Assembly (NCBI RefSeq): GCF_036227405.1
Contig: NZ_CP109473.1
Location: forward strand, 2,356,001 to 2,420,000
Source of the DNA: Streptomyces sp. NBC_01460
GTDB taxonomy: Bacteria; Actinomycetota; Actinomycetes; Streptomycetales; Streptomycetaceae
Reading direction: 5' to 3'
Length of the DNA: 64,000 bases
Part shown: piece after piece, positions 33,802 to 42,323 of the stretch
Layout: the number at the start of each line of letters is the position of its first letter
Position numbering within the stretch: position 1 is the first letter of the stretch
Position numbers and translations under genes: made by a program
Notes under the pieces: model-generated
Database searches by the model: none
What the model was told of the DNA's origin: nothing
What the model saw: only the letters and a program-made list of their open reading frames with translations

Positions 33802-34711
33802 ACTGGAAGTCGTGCCGGGAGCGACGAAGTCCGAGGCCGCCCAGGCACTCGAGGACTTCACCGTCGCGTACAACAAGGCGGACAAGGCGTACGATCCGGA
33901 CCTCGACGCCGACCGCGTGACGGGTTCGCTGGGCGCGATCAACCAGGCCGGTCTGGTCGCGCGGCAGAAGAACAGTCCGGAGGGCAACGCGGCCCACCAG
34001 CCGCTGGAGCTGACCGACGCCTCGTACGCCATCCCCAGGAAGGCGGGCTGGCCCCGCTGGTTCCTCGCGGACACCGACTCCAACCGTGACAAGGACGGCG
34101 GGAAGCTGGACACCCGCTGGCTGCTGACGTTCGTGCGGACCGGGCCGGACGCCCCGTGGAAGGTCTCCTACCTGGCGGTCGCGTCCCCGTCCGAGATCCC
34201 GAAGTTCCGCGAGGACGCGGACGGCTGGGCGCTGCCCGTGCCGTCGGCGGACACCGACGCGGTGCTGGCCACCCCGCCCGCGGAGCTGAGCACCACGTAC
34301 ACGGACTATCTCAGGGACGGCGCACCGGACGTGTTCGCGCCGGGGTCGATGACCTCCGGCTGGCGGGACGCGCGGAAGAACACCCGCCGGGCCGGCTTCT
34401 CCTACCAGTACGACGACCGGGCGCTGGACTCCGGGACGTTCGCACCCCTGGGCCTGACGACGGAGGACGGCGGGGCGCTCGTCTTCTTCAGCAGCAAGCA
34501 CTTCGAGCGGCAGACGGCGGCGCAGGGGCTGCGGCCGACGGTCACGGCCGACGTGCGGGCGCTCCTGACCGGCGAGGTGAAGAGCACCCTCACCAAGGAG
34601 CGGGTCTCCAGCCAACTGGTCTACGTGCCGAAGAAGGGCGCGGGTGAGGCCGGCGGCAAGGTGCGCGTGCTGAACCGGCTGCCCGGCCTGGTCGCGGCGC
34701 AGGGCTCCTGA
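33713..34711 (+). CDS. Lipoprotein of unknown function coupled to efeU
   Basis: This 332-residue secreted lipoprotein has signal MRRLGRLAAGLATATVLVV and lipobox TASGC (Cys24). The mature part is hydrophilic with no known motif that I recognise; blocks include DTRWLLTFVRTGPDAPWKVSYLAVA and TTYTDYLRDGAPDVFAPG. The last block suggests an NTF2-like or Mce-accessory-like fold, but that is a guess. Its ATG lies inside efeU, an 89-bp overlap that implies translational coupling. It is therefore probably the fourth member of the iron-repressed operon. The product could be an extra surface component of the Efe system. Confidence 0.82.
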   Translation: MRRLGRLAAGLATATVLVVTASGCVTVHGELEVVPGATKSEAAQALEDFTVAYNKADKAYDPDLDADRVTGSLGAINQAGLVARQKNSPEGNAAHQPLELTDASYAIPRKAGWPRWFLADTDSNRDKDGGKLDTRWLLTFVRTGPDAPWKVSYLAVASPSEIPKFREDADGWALPVPSADTDAVLATPPAELSTTYTDYLRDGAPDVFAPGSMTSGWRDARKNTRRAGFSYQYDDRALDSGTFAPLGLTTEDGGALVFFSSKHFERQTAAQGLRPTVTADVRALLTGEVKSTLTKERVSSQLVYVPKKGAGEAGGKVRVLNRLPGLVAAQGS

Positions 34712-34777
34712 CCGACACGGCCGGCCGGGCCCTCGGGCCCTGCTGCCCGGCGGCCGCACCTGCGGGGCCCGGCCTGC

Positions 34778-35521
34778 TCAGCGGCTGAGCGGCCAGGCCA
34801 CCGAGTCGTGGTCGAGGTCGCTCTCGTCCGCCGTGTCCGCGTACTGCGCGCAGGCGTCGGTGAGGGTCTCGAGCAGGGTCAGCGGGTCGGGCAGCGGGTG
34901 CTCCGGTCCACGGAGCCAGTGCACGTCCAGCTCACCGGGGAGCCGTGCGGGCGGCACGAGGACATAGCTGCCGCGGCAGTGCCAGCGCAGCCCCGGATGC
35001 TCGTCCATGGTCTCGGGGTGGCAGTCCAGCTCGCACGGCCACCACTCGTCCTCGTCGTCCGGTGTGCCGCGGGTGGCGGTGAAGAAGAGCATCCGGTCGC
35101 TGCCGGACCGGGCCACGGGCCCGACGTCGATCCCGGCGGCGGTGAGCCGCTCCAGGGCCGCCTGCCCGGCGGTGAAAGGGACGTCGAGGACGTCGTGGAT
35201 CATGCCCGTCGCGGTGATGAAGTTGGCCAGGGGCTGGTTGGCCGCCCAGCGCTCGATCTGCGCGCCGTCCGTCGTGGACTGCGTCTGCCAGGCGAACGAG
35301 ATGGGGTGCCGGGCCGGGGTGGGACAGCCGATGCGGTCGCACGAACATCGGTATCCGTTGGGGTGCGCGGCGGGTGAGATCGGCATTCCTGCCTCGGCGA
35401 CGGCCAGGAGCAGCGCCAGCCGTGCCGCGTCGTCGGCTTCCGGCTGTGGTTTGGGCCGCCTGCGCAGCCACTGGGAAATCCTGCCCTCTGTGCCGCGATA
35501 GCGGCCGGAATCGGCGCCCAT
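34778..35521 (-). CDS. Prim-pol-like (bifunctional primase/polymerase N-terminal domain) protein, catalytic residues apparently lost
   Basis: The 247-residue product carries the Cys/His element CSCDRIGCPTPARHP seen in actinobacterial and phage prim-pol proteins, then NFITATGMIHDVLDV and LRWHCRGSYVLVPPA. In active members the catalytic DxD would read VLDVD and the third acidic residue lies in the block before the GxYVVxPPS motif. Here they read VLDVP and LRWHC. No helicase or primase C-terminal domain follows. It may be a nucleic-acid-binding or regulatory relic. It converges with the efe operon and stands alone. Confidence 0.8.
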   Translation of the reverse strand: MGADSGRYRGTEGRISQWLRRRPKPQPEADDAARLALLLAVAEAGMPISPAAHPNGYRCSCDRIGCPTPARHPISFAWQTQSTTDGAQIERWAANQPLANFITATGMIHDVLDVPFTAGQAALERLTAAGIDVGPVARSGSDRMLFFTATRGTPDDEDEWWPCELDCHPETMDEHPGLRWHCRGSYVLVPPARLPGELDVHWLRGPEHPLPDPLTLLETLTDACAQYADTADESDLDHDSVAWPLSR

Positions 35522-35663
35522 CTATCCCCTCACCTCAGCGGTTTCCTCTCCATGGTCCCACCATCCTGCTCCTCGGGTGGCCAGAGTTCCCAAGCGGGGT
35601 GCCCGCGCGGTTGCGCAGCGGTCGGCACACTCGTACGGAATGTCACGAATTGCGGCGTCGGGT

Positions 35664-36308
35664 TCATGGCTGGACCAGGAGCCCCCGCAAGGCGAGGTCG
35701 ACGACCTGGTCCGCGTACTCATGGGTGAGCGGAAGGGTCCTGAGCAGCCAGCGGTGGGTGAGCGGGGCGATCAGGAGCTCCAGCGCGATCCGTGGATCGA
35801 TGTCCGCGCGCACCTGGCCGGCCTCCTGGGCGGCGCGCAGGCGTGTGACATACAACTGGAGCTGGGGTTCGAGCAGGTTTTCCACGAATTGCGCCCCGAG
35901 CGCGGGGTCGATGACGCCTTCGGCGGTCAGCGCGCGGGTCGGCGCCTCGATCGCGGGGTCGTTCAGCTCGTCGACCGTGGCCCGCAGGACGAGCCCGAGG
36001 TCGGCCGCCAGGTCACCGGTGTCCGGGATCCCGTGCTCGCCGCCTCCCGCGGTCCCGTCCGCCTCGGCCGCCTCGGCCGCCTCGGCCGCCCGGGCACCCA
36101 TGTCGACGAACGCCTCCATGAGCACGGCCGCCTTCGACGGCCACCAGCGGTAGATCGTCTGCTTGCCGACGCCGGCCCGGGCGGCGATCCCCTCGATCGT
36201 CGTCCTCGCGTAGCCCACCTCGCCGACGAGGGAGAGCGCGGCGTCGCAGATCGCGCGCCGGGAGCGGTCGCTGCGGCGGCTGGAGTCGGGGGCCTTGTGA
36301 GGTGACAT
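35664..36308 (-). CDS. TetR-family regulator
   Basis: This 214-residue regulator has a TetR helix-turn-helix at about residues 22-67 (TTIEGIAARAGVGKQTIYRWWPSK). The C-terminal domain is of the TetR_C_16-like type (ELLIAPLTHRWLLRTLPL). A short AAEAAEAAEA run in the linker is encoded by a CGGCCGCCT microsatellite. ATG at 36306-36308. A perfect 12-bp palindrome lies 26 bp upstream, between this gene and divergent ddaH. Autoregulation is likely; the effector is unknown. Confidence 0.9.
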   Translation of the reverse strand: MSPHKAPDSSRRSDRSRRAICDAALSLVGEVGYARTTIEGIAARAGVGKQTIYRWWPSKAAVLMEAFVDMGARAAEAAEAAEADGTAGGGEHGIPDTGDLAADLGLVLRATVDELNDPAIEAPTRALTAEGVIDPALGAQFVENLLEPQLQLYVTRLRAAQEAGQVRADIDPRIALELLIAPLTHRWLLRTLPLTHEYADQVVDLALRGLLVQP

Positions 36309-36333
36309 CGGGCCAGCGTAGAGGGTCACGGCC

Positions 36334-36345
36334 CGATACGTATCG
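36334..36345. promoter_or_regulatory. Candidate TetR operator CGATACGTATCG
   Basis: CGATACGTATCG is a perfect 12-bp palindrome in the divergent gap between tetR (start 36308) and ddaH (start 36493), the most A/T-rich spot nearby. Its position over the expected tetR promoter supports autoregulation. Whether it also reaches the ddaH promoter 150 bp away is uncertain. Confidence 0.6.
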
Positions 36346-36492
36346 TCTTGCCGCCCGCCCCGTCACCGCGCAGGAACCACCCGAACGGATCACAGCGCGG
36401 CGGCCCGGCTCGGCGCACCATGAACTCACGCACACACCCCGTGCGCATCCCACCGTTCCGCGGCAGCGGCCGCCGTTCGTGAGGAGCCTGCC

Positions 36493-37308
36493 TTGACCCG
36501 TGACGCCACCCCTCGTCGCTACCTGATGTGCGCCCCGGCCCACTTCCAGGTCACGTACTCCATCAACCCCTGGATGGACCCGTCCAAACCCGTGGACCTG
36601 GCCCTGGCCACCACCCAGTGGGAGGACCTGCGCGACCGCTACCGGGCCCTCGGCCACACCGTGGAGCTCCTCACGCCCCGCCCCGACCTGCCCGACATGG
36701 TGTTCGCCGCCAACGGGGCCACCGTGGTCGACGGCCGGGTGCTCGGCGCCCTGTTCGCCTACCGGGAGCGGTACGCGGAGGCCGAGGCGCACCGGGAGTG
36801 GTTCCGGGCCAACGGCTTCACCGAGATCCACGAGCCGGCCCACGTCAACGAGGGCGAGGGCGACTTCGCGGTGACCTCCTCGTACCTGCTGGCCGGACGC
36901 GGCTTCCGGTCCAGTCCGCTCTCCCACGACGAGGCCCAGGAGTTCTTCGGACGCCCGGTGATCGGCCTCGACCTGGTGGACCCGCGCTACTACCACCTGG
37001 ACACGGCGCTGTGCGTGCTCGACGAGGCGGCCGACGAGATCATGTACTACCCCGGTGCCTTCTCGCCGGGCAGCCGGTCCGTGCTGGCCCGGCTCTTCCC
37101 CGACGCGCTGGTCGCCGAGGAGGCGGACGCCGCCTCGCTGGGCCTCAACGCGGTCAGCGACGGGCGCCACGTACTGCTCCCGCAGGCCGCGACGGGGCTC
37201 TTCGACCCGCTGCGGGACCGGGGCTTCGAGCCGGTCCCGATGGACCTGGGCGAGCTGCTCAAGGGCGGCGGCAGCGTGAAGTGCTGCACCCAGGAGCTGC
37301 GGGCCTAG
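36493..37308 (+). CDS. ddaH: Dimethylargininase (DDAH-type amidinotransferase-fold hydrolase)
   Basis: This 271-residue cytosolic enzyme hydrolyses methylated arginines, or arginine-like guanidines, to citrulline and an amine. The penta-repeat fold is marked by PDMVFAANGATVVDG, the catalytic His in YYHLDTALCVLD and the catalytic Cys in KCCTQEL near the C terminus. TTG at 36493 is the start, with GAGGAG 6 nt upstream. Its TAG shares CTAG with the stop of the convergent Rsm22-like gene. Arginine deiminase relatives are longer, so DDAH is preferred; the true substrate is unproven. Confidence 0.88.
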   Translation: MTRDATPRRYLMCAPAHFQVTYSINPWMDPSKPVDLALATTQWEDLRDRYRALGHTVELLTPRPDLPDMVFAANGATVVDGRVLGALFAYRERYAEAEAHREWFRANGFTEIHEPAHVNEGEGDFAVTSSYLLAGRGFRSSPLSHDEAQEFFGRPVIGLDLVDPRYYHLDTALCVLDEAADEIMYYPGAFSPGSRSVLARLFPDALVAEEADAASLGLNAVSDGRHVLLPQAATGLFDPLRDRGFEPVPMDLGELLKGGGSVKCCTQELRA

Positions 37309-38297
37309 TCGCTCTCCGCCGGCGGCCAGGCGTCGCCCCAGTCGGTGTCCCGGGCGGCGCGGTAGAGCGTGCCGTGCCGCTTGGTGACCGTGGCGCGCCG
37401 CAGACCCTCGTCGCGGGTGCAGAGCTCCAGCAGCACCTGGCCCTTGCGGATCTGCGGCCTGCGGATGACCCGGGCGTCGGCGGGGCCGGTGGGGAACCGG
37501 GTCGCGACGACGTAGCTGAACTTCTCGTCCTCGTGGCTGAGCGAGCCGCCCTTGACCTGGCGGTGCAGGGAGGAACGGCTGACCCGCGCGGAGAAGTGGC
37601 ACCAGTCCGTGCCGCGCTCGATGGGGCACGTCCCGTCGTGCGGGCAGGGGGCGGCGACGGACAGGCCGGCGGCGATCAGCCGGTCCCGGGCCTCGATGAT
37701 CCGGTCGTAGCCGTCCGGGGTGCCGGGTTCCACGATCACCACGGCCTGCGCCACCGCGGCGGCGTCCACGACCGCGGCCCGGTCCTTCGGCGTGAGCTCC
37801 TTGAGCACGTACGAGACGGTCACCAGGTCCGCGGGCGCCGGGGCCGGTGACACGCCGATCCGCGCCCGCTCCCAGGTGGCGGCCCGCAGCCCGGGGAGAC
37901 CGGAGGCCTCGGCCAGCTCACGCCCGAGCGCCAGGGCGGGCTCCGACCAGTCCAGGACCGTCGTCCGCGGTCCGTCCCAGGCCCCGGCGACCGCCCAGCT
38001 CGCCGCGCCCGTGCCGCCCCCGATGTCGGTGTGGGTGGCGGGGACCCAGTCCGGCGCGGCCTCGCGGAGTGCGTCGAGGCAGGACCGTACGGCCTCGAAC
38101 GTCGCGGGCATCCGGTACGCGGCGTACGCGGCGACGTCGGAGCGGTCCCGCAGGATCGGGGCGTCGGTGGGGGTGGTCCCGCGGTAGTTGGCGATCAGCC
38201 GGTCGACGGCCTGCGCGGCCTGCGTCGGGGGCAGCCCGTCGAGCAGGGCGGCCAGCGCCGCGCGCAGGACGTCCGCGGTGGGGAGGGTGTCGTTCAC
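37305..38297 (-). CDS. Rsm22-family SAM-dependent methyltransferase, ribosome-associated
   Basis: This 330-residue protein of the small-subunit Rsm22 family has a SAM-binding motif DIGGGTGAASWAVAGAW and the block VTVSYVLKELT. The Cys set CPHDGTCPIERGTDWCHFSARV is typical of the family and is thought to hold an iron-sulphur cluster. The C terminus reads LLELCTRDEGLRRATVTKRHGTLYRAARDTDWGD, also diagnostic. ATG at 38295-38297. It probably acts on ribosome assembly, by analogy with the mitochondrial homologue. Confidence 0.9.
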   Translation of the reverse strand: MNDTLPTADVLRAALAALLDGLPPTQAAQAVDRLIANYRGTTPTDAPILRDRSDVAAYAAYRMPATFEAVRSCLDALREAAPDWVPATHTDIGGGTGAASWAVAGAWDGPRTTVLDWSEPALALGRELAEASGLPGLRAATWERARIGVSPAPAPADLVTVSYVLKELTPKDRAAVVDAAAVAQAVVIVEPGTPDGYDRIIEARDRLIAAGLSVAAPCPHDGTCPIERGTDWCHFSARVSRSSLHRQVKGGSLSHEDEKFSYVVATRFPTGPADARVIRRPQIRKGQVLLELCTRDEGLRRATVTKRHGTLYRAARDTDWGDAWPPAESD

Positions 38298-38462
38298 CGC
38301 CGAATTGTAGGCGCAGCGTGCCCTCCCCCCGCAGCCCGGCGGTCCAGGACGGAACCGGGACGGAACGGCTGCGGGACCGAACTGCTTCTCCCCGGCGGCC
38401 CGTTGCTACGCTGGCCGACGCCGCATCGGGGATTGCTCAGGGCTTGGCTCGTCGGGGGGACC

Positions 38463-39776
38463 ATGAGACAGAGGATCGTGCGCCTGGCTCTGGTGGGCGG
38501 GGTGCTCGTCCTCGCCCTGCTCCTCCTGCTGGCGACCTGCGGCGGAGGCGGCGGGGGCGGCGGAGAGGACGACGAAGCGCGGAAGCCGGCGAGGAAGAGC
38601 TCCGGCCCCGCCACACAGCTGGACGTGCCGCCTGAGTACACGACGCGGCGTGGCTGGGAGGTCGTCGGCGCCGGTCCCGACTACGCCGTCTCGCACACGA
38701 CGGGCAGGCTGGCCTATCTGGTGAGGGCTCCCGGCCACCGCTACCGGCTGCGGACGCTCGACACGGAGACCGGCCGGGCGGGCTGGAGCGGCGAGGCCTG
38801 GCGGCCGCCGGACCCGACGCGCTTCCCGGGGCTGCTCACCGTCGCCAAGGACGACCGGGTGTTCTTCGTGGCCTGGTCGGCCGGGAGGACCGGCGAGGGG
38901 TCCGCCCCGGCGGAGACCTTCGTCTCCCTCGACGTGTACGACGTGGTGGACGGCGAGCGCAGGCGCGTCGAGCTGCCGTGGACCGGCGTGCCGACCGTCA
39001 CGGCGACGGGCCCCGGCGTCCTGATCAGCGACGGCAGGGCGAACAGCGCGGTCGTGGACCCGGTCAGCGGTGAGGTGTCGGAGATCGCCGCGTCCGAGAT
39101 GGCGTACCCGAAGGGCTGCACGGCCTGCAAGCAGCTCACCGAGGTCCGCGGGCAGACGGCGAAGGGGCTGCTGCTGAGCGGGGTACGCGAGTTCTGGGTG
39201 CGGGGCGGCTGGTTCAGCAGGAGGACCGCCCCGAAGGGCGCGGACCCCGTGACGGGGGTGCCGACCGCGGTGGCGCCGGGCCTGATCCTGGCCAAGTGGC
39301 AGCTGGCGAAGGGCTCGAAGCGGGCCGCCACCCACCAGCTGTGGACGGTGCACGACGCGGCCACCGGGAAGCCGGCCGTCTCGGTGGAGTGCCACAAGCC
39401 GGCCATAGAGCCGGGCAGCTACCCCCGGGCCGTCGTCTCGCCCTCGGGCGGCTACCTGGTGGCGGGCAACCTCGCCTTCGACCTGGAGGCCCGCAAGGGG
39501 TTCTGCTTCGAGGAGGAGGACGGGTCGGCGCGCCTGACGCTCGCCTCGGTGACGGACGGGGGCAGCGCCTACGGCGCGACCGTCGCACGGGACGCGGACG
39601 AGGCCATCGAGGGTGACGGGGGCGGCCCTGTCACGATGAACTTCGCGACCTGGGGTGTCGAGGCCCTGGCACCGAACACGCGGCTGCCGGAGGTGGAGGC
39701 CTCCGGGGTCGGGGTGTTCCGCTGGACGGACCGCAAGGACCGTCTGCACCTGCTGGGCTATCCCCGCGAGGGCTGA
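38463..39776 (+). CDS. Large lipoprotein with beta-propeller-like repeats, function unknown
   Basis: The 437-residue secreted lipoprotein has a hydrophobic signal ending LLATC (Cys near residue 26). A poly-Gly run follows, then a domain with repeated strands of PQQ or WD40 propeller type (AYLVRAPGHRYRLRTLDTETGRAGW, FVSLDVYDVVDGERRRVELPW, QLWTVHDAATGKPAVSVECH). A pair of Cys in KGCTACKQ may form a disulphide. ATG at 38463 is chosen; the frame above is shadow. It is a stand-alone gene. No ligand can be proposed. Confidence 0.82.
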   Translation: MRQRIVRLALVGGVLVLALLLLLATCGGGGGGGGEDDEARKPARKSSGPATQLDVPPEYTTRRGWEVVGAGPDYAVSHTTGRLAYLVRAPGHRYRLRTLDTETGRAGWSGEAWRPPDPTRFPGLLTVAKDDRVFFVAWSAGRTGEGSAPAETFVSLDVYDVVDGERRRVELPWTGVPTVTATGPGVLISDGRANSAVVDPVSGEVSEIAASEMAYPKGCTACKQLTEVRGQTAKGLLLSGVREFWVRGGWFSRRTAPKGADPVTGVPTAVAPGLILAKWQLAKGSKRAATHQLWTVHDAATGKPAVSVECHKPAIEPGSYPRAVVSPSGGYLVAGNLAFDLEARKGFCFEEEDGSARLTLASVTDGGSAYGATVARDADEAIEGDGGGPVTMNFATWGVEALAPNTRLPEVEASGVGVFRWTDRKDRLHLLGYPREG

Positions 39777-39781
39777 GCCGG

Positions 39782-39808
39782 GGCCGGCCGGGACCCGCCC
39801 GGCCGGCC
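39782..39808. terminator. Bidirectional terminator
   Basis: GGCCGGCCGGG (39782-39792) pairs perfectly with CCCGGCCGGCC (39798-39808) around a 5-nt loop. It lies between the convergent lipoprotein and Bcr/CflA genes, 5 bp from each stop. Confidence 0.8.
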
Positions 39809-39813
39809 ACCGG

Positions 39814-41211
39814 TCACTTCAGCAGCGGCTGCCGCGTGCCGCCCGTGGTCCGCCAGGGACGGCAGAGCACCAGGAAGCACACCACGGCGGACAGGGCGCA
39901 GACCACCTGGACCAGGGCCATCGGTACGGCGGTGTGTTCCCCCGCGATCCCGACCAGGGGTGACGCGATGGCACCGATGAGGAACTGGGACGTGCCCAGC
40001 AGCGCGGAGGCGGAGCCCGCCGCGTGCTTCGTGCGCATCAGGGCCTGGGTGTTGGTGTTGGGCATCGCCAGGCCCATGGCGGACATGAGGACGAACAGTC
40101 CGGCGGCCACGGGGAGCAGGCCCACGTCGCCGAAGACGCCGGAGGTCATCAGCAGCAGGGCGATCGCCGCGACGGAGATGACCGCGAGGCCGAAGCCGAG
40201 CGCCTTGTCCAGGCTGACCCGGCCGACGAGCAGCTTGCCGTTGATCTGGCCGACGGCGATCAGCCCGACGGAGTTGATCCCGAAGAGCAGGCTGAAGGTC
40301 TGCGGTGAGGCCCCGTAGATCTCCTGGACGACGAACGGCGAGGCGCTCACGTAGGCGAAGAGCGCGGCGAAGGCGAGGCTGCCCGCGATCATGTAGCCGG
40401 TGAACACCCGGTCGGCCAGCAGCCCGCGCATGGTGCGCAGCGCGTCGCCGACACCGCCGGTGTGCCGCCGCTCCGGGGGGAGCGTCTCGTGGAGCCACTT
40501 CCAGACGACCAGCGTCAGCAGCACTCCGACGAGGGTGAGGACGACGAAGATGCCGCGCCAGTCGGTGAACTGCAGTACCTGGCCGCCGATCACGGGTGCG
40601 ATGACGGGGGCGACCCCCGAGATCAGCATCAGTGTGGAGAAGAACCGGGCCATCTCGTCGCCGTCGTAGAGGTCACGGACGACGGCCCGGGAGATCACGA
40701 TGCCGGCCGCGCCGGCCAGCCCCTGGAGGAGACGGAAGCCGATGAGGAGTTCCGTCGTGGGTGCCACGGCGCAGATCGCGGTGGCCAGCACGTAGACGAT
40801 CATGCCGAGGAGCAGCGGCGTACGCCGGCCCCAGCGGTCACTCATCGGCCCGACGACGAGCTGACCGAGCGCCATGCCGGTGAGGCAGGCCGTCAGGGTG
40901 AGCTGGACCGTCGCGGCCGGGGAGTGCAGCGCGTCGGTGACCTCCGGGAGGGCCGGGAGGTACATGTCCATCGAGAGGGGCGGCAGTGCGGTGAGCCCGC
41001 CCAGCACCAGCGTGACCAGGATTCCGGCCCGCCGTGCGGTGGTCGTGGAGGCGGCCGGGAGACCGGGCGCCATGGTCGTGGAGATGGCCGGGACACCCGC
41101 GGCGGTGGGGGTGGCGGTGGCCTGGGCGCCGAGTGCGGCGCCCCTGCTGCTCGTCGGTATGTGTGCGTGCTCTTGCTCTTGCTGGGCCCGGCTCGCGCCG
41201 CTGTCCGGCAT
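39814..41211 (-). CDS. Bcr/CflA-family drug exporter (MFS)
   Basis: This 465-residue, 12-helix exporter has the Bcr/CflA signature LPPLSMDMYLPALPEV in helix 1 and the motif A equivalent GPMSDRWGRRTPLLLG. Helix 4-5 reads RLLQGLAGAAGIVISRAVVRDLYDG. A 60-residue Ala/Thr-rich cytosolic N-terminal extension precedes helix 1; a later start at MAPGLPAAS would remove it. The substrate is unknown (bicyclomycin, sulfonamide or cysteine derivatives are known for relatives). It is divergent from the oxidoreductase at 41297. Confidence 0.92.
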   Translation of the reverse strand: MPDSGASRAQQEQEHAHIPTSSRGAALGAQATATPTAAGVPAISTTMAPGLPAASTTTARRAGILVTLVLGGLTALPPLSMDMYLPALPEVTDALHSPAATVQLTLTACLTGMALGQLVVGPMSDRWGRRTPLLLGMIVYVLATAICAVAPTTELLIGFRLLQGLAGAAGIVISRAVVRDLYDGDEMARFFSTLMLISGVAPVIAPVIGGQVLQFTDWRGIFVVLTLVGVLLTLVVWKWLHETLPPERRHTGGVGDALRTMRGLLADRVFTGYMIAGSLAFAALFAYVSASPFVVQEIYGASPQTFSLLFGINSVGLIAVGQINGKLLVGRVSLDKALGFGLAVISVAAIALLLMTSGVFGDVGLLPVAAGLFVLMSAMGLAMPNTNTQALMRTKHAAGSASALLGTSQFLIGAIASPLVGIAGEHTAVPMALVQVVCALSAVVCFLVLCRPWRTTGGTRQPLLK

Positions 41212-41296
41212 CCTCGTCTCCGCTTCGTTGAATCCACATCTATGCTCTCAGGTCAGCTGTAGTGGTCGATACCTTTTTGCGTGGGAGCGGGCGGGC

Positions 41297-42304
41297 ATGA
41301 GCGGGACTGTGCGTTGGGGTGTACTGGCGACGGGCGGCATAGCCGCGACCTTCACGGGGGACCTCCTGGCGATGAAGGACTCGGGTGCCGAGGTCGTGGC
41401 GGTCGCCTCGCGCACGGAGGCCTCCGCGCGGGCCTTCGCGGAACGGTTCGGGATCGAGCGGGCGTACGGCAGCTGGGCGGAGCTCGTCGCCGACGAGGGC
41501 GTCGACGTCGTCTACGTCGCCACCCCGCACTCCGCGCACCGGGAGGCGGCCGGGCTCGCGCTGGAGGCCGGCAAGCACGTGCTGTGCGAGAAGGCGTTCA
41601 CGCTCAACGCGCGCGAGGCGCGGGAGCTGGTGGAGCTGGCCCGGGAGCGCGGGCTGTTCCTGATGGAAGCCATGTGGACGTACTGCAACCCCCTGATCCG
41701 CCGTATGACCGAGCTGGTGCGGGACGGCGCGATCGGCGAGATCCGCACGGTGCAGGCCGACTTCGGCTTCGCGGGCACGTTCGGGGCGGAGCACCGGCTG
41801 CGCGATCCCGCGCTGGGCGGCGGCGCGCTGCTGGACCTCGGGGTCTACCCGGTGTCGTTCGCACAGCTGCTGCTGGGTGAGCCGGACCGGGTGCAGGCCG
41901 ACGCACTGCTGTCCCCGGAGGGCGTCGACCTGAACACCGGGATGCTGCTGGGCTGGGACTCGGGTGCCACGGCGCTGCTGAGCTGCTCGATCGTGGGCGA
42001 CCTGCCGACCGTCGCGTCCGTCACGGGCACGGCGGGCCGGATCGACTTCCCGCATGGCTTCTTCCACCCGGAGCACTTCGTCCTGCACCGGCCGGGCCGC
42101 GAGCCCGAGACGGTCGTGACGGGCCCGGGGCCGCAGGGCCTCTCGGGCATGCAGTACGAGGCCGCGGAGGTGACGCGGGCGCTGCTGGCGGGCGAGAAGG
42201 AGTCCCCGCTGGTGCCGCTGGAGGGTTCGCTGGCCGTGATGCGGACGCTCGACGCGGTACGTGACCGCATCGGCGTCCGCTATCCGGCGGACCTCCTCGG
42301 CTGA
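41297..42304 (+). CDS. Gfo/Idh/MocA-family NAD(P)-dependent oxidoreductase
   Basis: This 335-residue cytosolic enzyme has an N-terminal Rossmann fold (WGVLATGGIAATFTGDL) and the family motif LCEKAFTLN (EK with catalytic Lys). The C-terminal alpha/beta domain has GGGALLDLGVYPVSF, where Asp and Tyr lie near the active site. Relatives act on sugars, trans-dihydrodiols or inositols; the substrate is unknown. ATG at 41297. Its TGA stop forms one arm of a small hairpin that pairs with the stop codon of convergent phoD. Confidence 0.9.
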   Translation: MSGTVRWGVLATGGIAATFTGDLLAMKDSGAEVVAVASRTEASARAFAERFGIERAYGSWAELVADEGVDVVYVATPHSAHREAAGLALEAGKHVLCEKAFTLNAREARELVELARERGLFLMEAMWTYCNPLIRRMTELVRDGAIGEIRTVQADFGFAGTFGAEHRLRDPALGGGALLDLGVYPVSFAQLLLGEPDRVQADALLSPEGVDLNTGMLLGWDSGATALLSCSIVGDLPTVASVTGTAGRIDFPHGFFHPEHFVLHRPGREPETVVTGPGPQGLSGMQYEAAEVTRALLAGEKESPLVPLEGSLAVMRTLDAVRDRIGVRYPADLLG

Positions 42305-42323
42305 CCCGTGCGGGGCCGGGTCA
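42302..42323. terminator. Hairpin made from the two convergent stop codons
   Basis: TGACCCG (42302-42308) pairs with CGGGTCA (42317-42323), 7 bp with an 8-nt loop. The first three bases are the TGA of the plus-strand oxidoreductase. The last three are the reverse complement of the phoD TGA, so the two stops pair with each other. It is short, and a modest terminator at best. Confidence 0.5.

Noticed and set aside
36040..36100. CGGCCGCCT repeats considered as a regulatory repeat
   Set aside because: They encode an in-frame Ala/Glu run in the linker of the TetR protein and look like simple sequence slippage.
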